Source: Yponomeuta sedellus
Taxonomy: Eukaryota > Arthropoda > Insecta > Lepidoptera > Yponomeutidae
Assembly (NCBI GenBank): GCA_934045075.1
Contig: OW203734.1
Span: forward strand, 11,833,016-11,897,015
Direction of reading: 5' to 3'
Length of the DNA stretch: 64,000 nt
Shown: positions 63,256 to 64,000 of the stretch, in pieces
How positions within the stretch are numbered: the first letter of the stretch is position 1
Layout: the number at the start of each line of letters is the position of its first letter
Notes under the pieces: model-generated
Databases searched by the model: none
What the model was told of the DNA's origin: nothing
What the model saw: the letters and a program-made list of their open reading frames with translations, nothing else
Translations under genes and position numbers: made by a program

Positions 63256-63705
63256 AGTTTTAATAAGAGATATTATTTTAAAATATTATGAAATCTACCA
63301 CATTGTTTATTTGTATATGTATCCAGCCTATTAGTATTATTTCTTCATTGCACAAAAGATAATGTAAAAAAGATGCATTTTCTACCAGTCAACCCGCAGG
63401 CAAAAAAGAAATTGCCAAAAATACTTCTGAGTATCAGTATTCGTATTCAGCCGTTAATGTGTTAAACTGTTTGTATAATTTGTCGATAGGTTCTCCCAAT
63501 CGACAAACTAGAACTCGCATTGTCCCATCCCAAACTGAGAATGTACTTGTTTTTCAATTTTGAACTTTATGTCTTACTAGGTAAAAGTTCTTTTCGGTCC
63601 GACGCGGCGGTAGTTCCATCTAGTGTAGAGTAGCGTTACTAAAAAATGCCAATCCTTATTTCATCACTGTCATTTGACTTTGATCATTGTTAATATTCTG
63701 AAAAG

Positions 63706-63981
63706 GTGCATATTTTACTCGAAACTTTTATGATGTACACCTTTTCGGCATTGACTTTATTTACCAATGGCAGCTTGGCATTCGTAGTGTGCGTTTGGTT
63801 TATGTGTATCAGTTTGGTTACACTGGTTTTCGTACTAATGTGTCATGTCACTACTTCTACTCTTTTTTTATGTTCTGTGGTCGAAGCCAAAGGCGTCGTT
63901 GTAGGAGGTAAAGTAGTCCGTGAAAAGCTGATAGAGCCCAAAAAATTTCAACAAATACAAAAAACTAAATGTTTTATTTAA
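63706..63981 (+). CDS. Hydrophobic ORF of unknown nature at window edge
   Basis: 91 codons with two or three hydrophobic segments (residues about 10-55) followed by a charged tail (GGKVVREKLIEPKKFQQ). The frame starts at a non-ATG codon; the first ATG is at about 63730. There is no family resemblance and no splice context. It may be chance. Confidence 0.25.
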   Translation: MHILLETFMMYTFSALTLFTNGSLAFVVCVWFMCISLVTLVFVLMCHVTTSTLFLCSVVEAKGVVVGGKVVREKLIEPKKFQQIQKTKCFI

Positions 63982-64000
63982 AAGAAAAACACGGAAACAA

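Overview
This is an AT-rich, intron-bearing eukaryotic window with a very heavy transposon load. Spliceosomal GT/AG introns, insect-style gene structures, tRNA-derived SINEs, Helitron-like ends (TC...CTAG), Crypton, Sola-like, hAT, piggyBac and Harbinger traces all point to an insect, most likely a moth or butterfly (Lepidoptera). The assignment is from sequence character only.

Two well-supported conserved host genes are present, both on the minus strand. A complete eight-exon MAP kinase kinase (MEK1/2, Dsor1-type; 403 codons) runs from 27805 down to 20248. A complete six-exon chromatin assembly factor 1 large subunit (CHAF1A/Caf1-180-type; 818 codons) runs from 46643 down to 36728. A plus-strand two-exon gene at 54607-56360 resembles complex I subunit NDUFA7/B14.5a. 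A minus-strand terminal exon at 57124-57582, a frame-broken two-exon fragment at 49157-49668 and a short ORF divergent from CAF-1 at 46750 are less certain.

Layout: 1-8.6 kb is intergenic, with SINEs, a Helitron-like repeat and small hairpins. 8.6-12 kb is a tandem array of a Crypton-like tyrosine-recombinase element (two internally deleted copies, then one with an intact two-exon recombinase). 12-20 kb is mostly unrecognised AT-rich DNA with a 43-bp minisatellite. 20.2-27.8 kb is MEK, with SINE arrays in its introns. 28.3-31.6 kb is a structurally complete non-LTR retrotransposon with target-site duplications. 32.4-34.3 kb is a GC-rich retroelement present twice in tandem, sharing 15-bp target-site copies. 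36.7-46.6 kb is CAF-1, with a Sola-like DNA transposon in intron 1. 47.8-54 kb holds tandem repeats, a Helitron, a non-autonomous hAT, a decayed second Crypton and perfect palindromes. 54.5-57.6 kb has the NDUFA7-like gene with three dead tandem copies of its last exon, and the orphan exon. 57.7-63.3 kb is a graveyard of LINE, piggyBac, Harbinger and THAP fragments.

Most notable observations: three head-to-head (tails outward) palindromic SINE composites, each bounded as a unit by a target-site duplication; the Crypton tandem array; and tandem partial duplication of single exons in two unrelated host genes.
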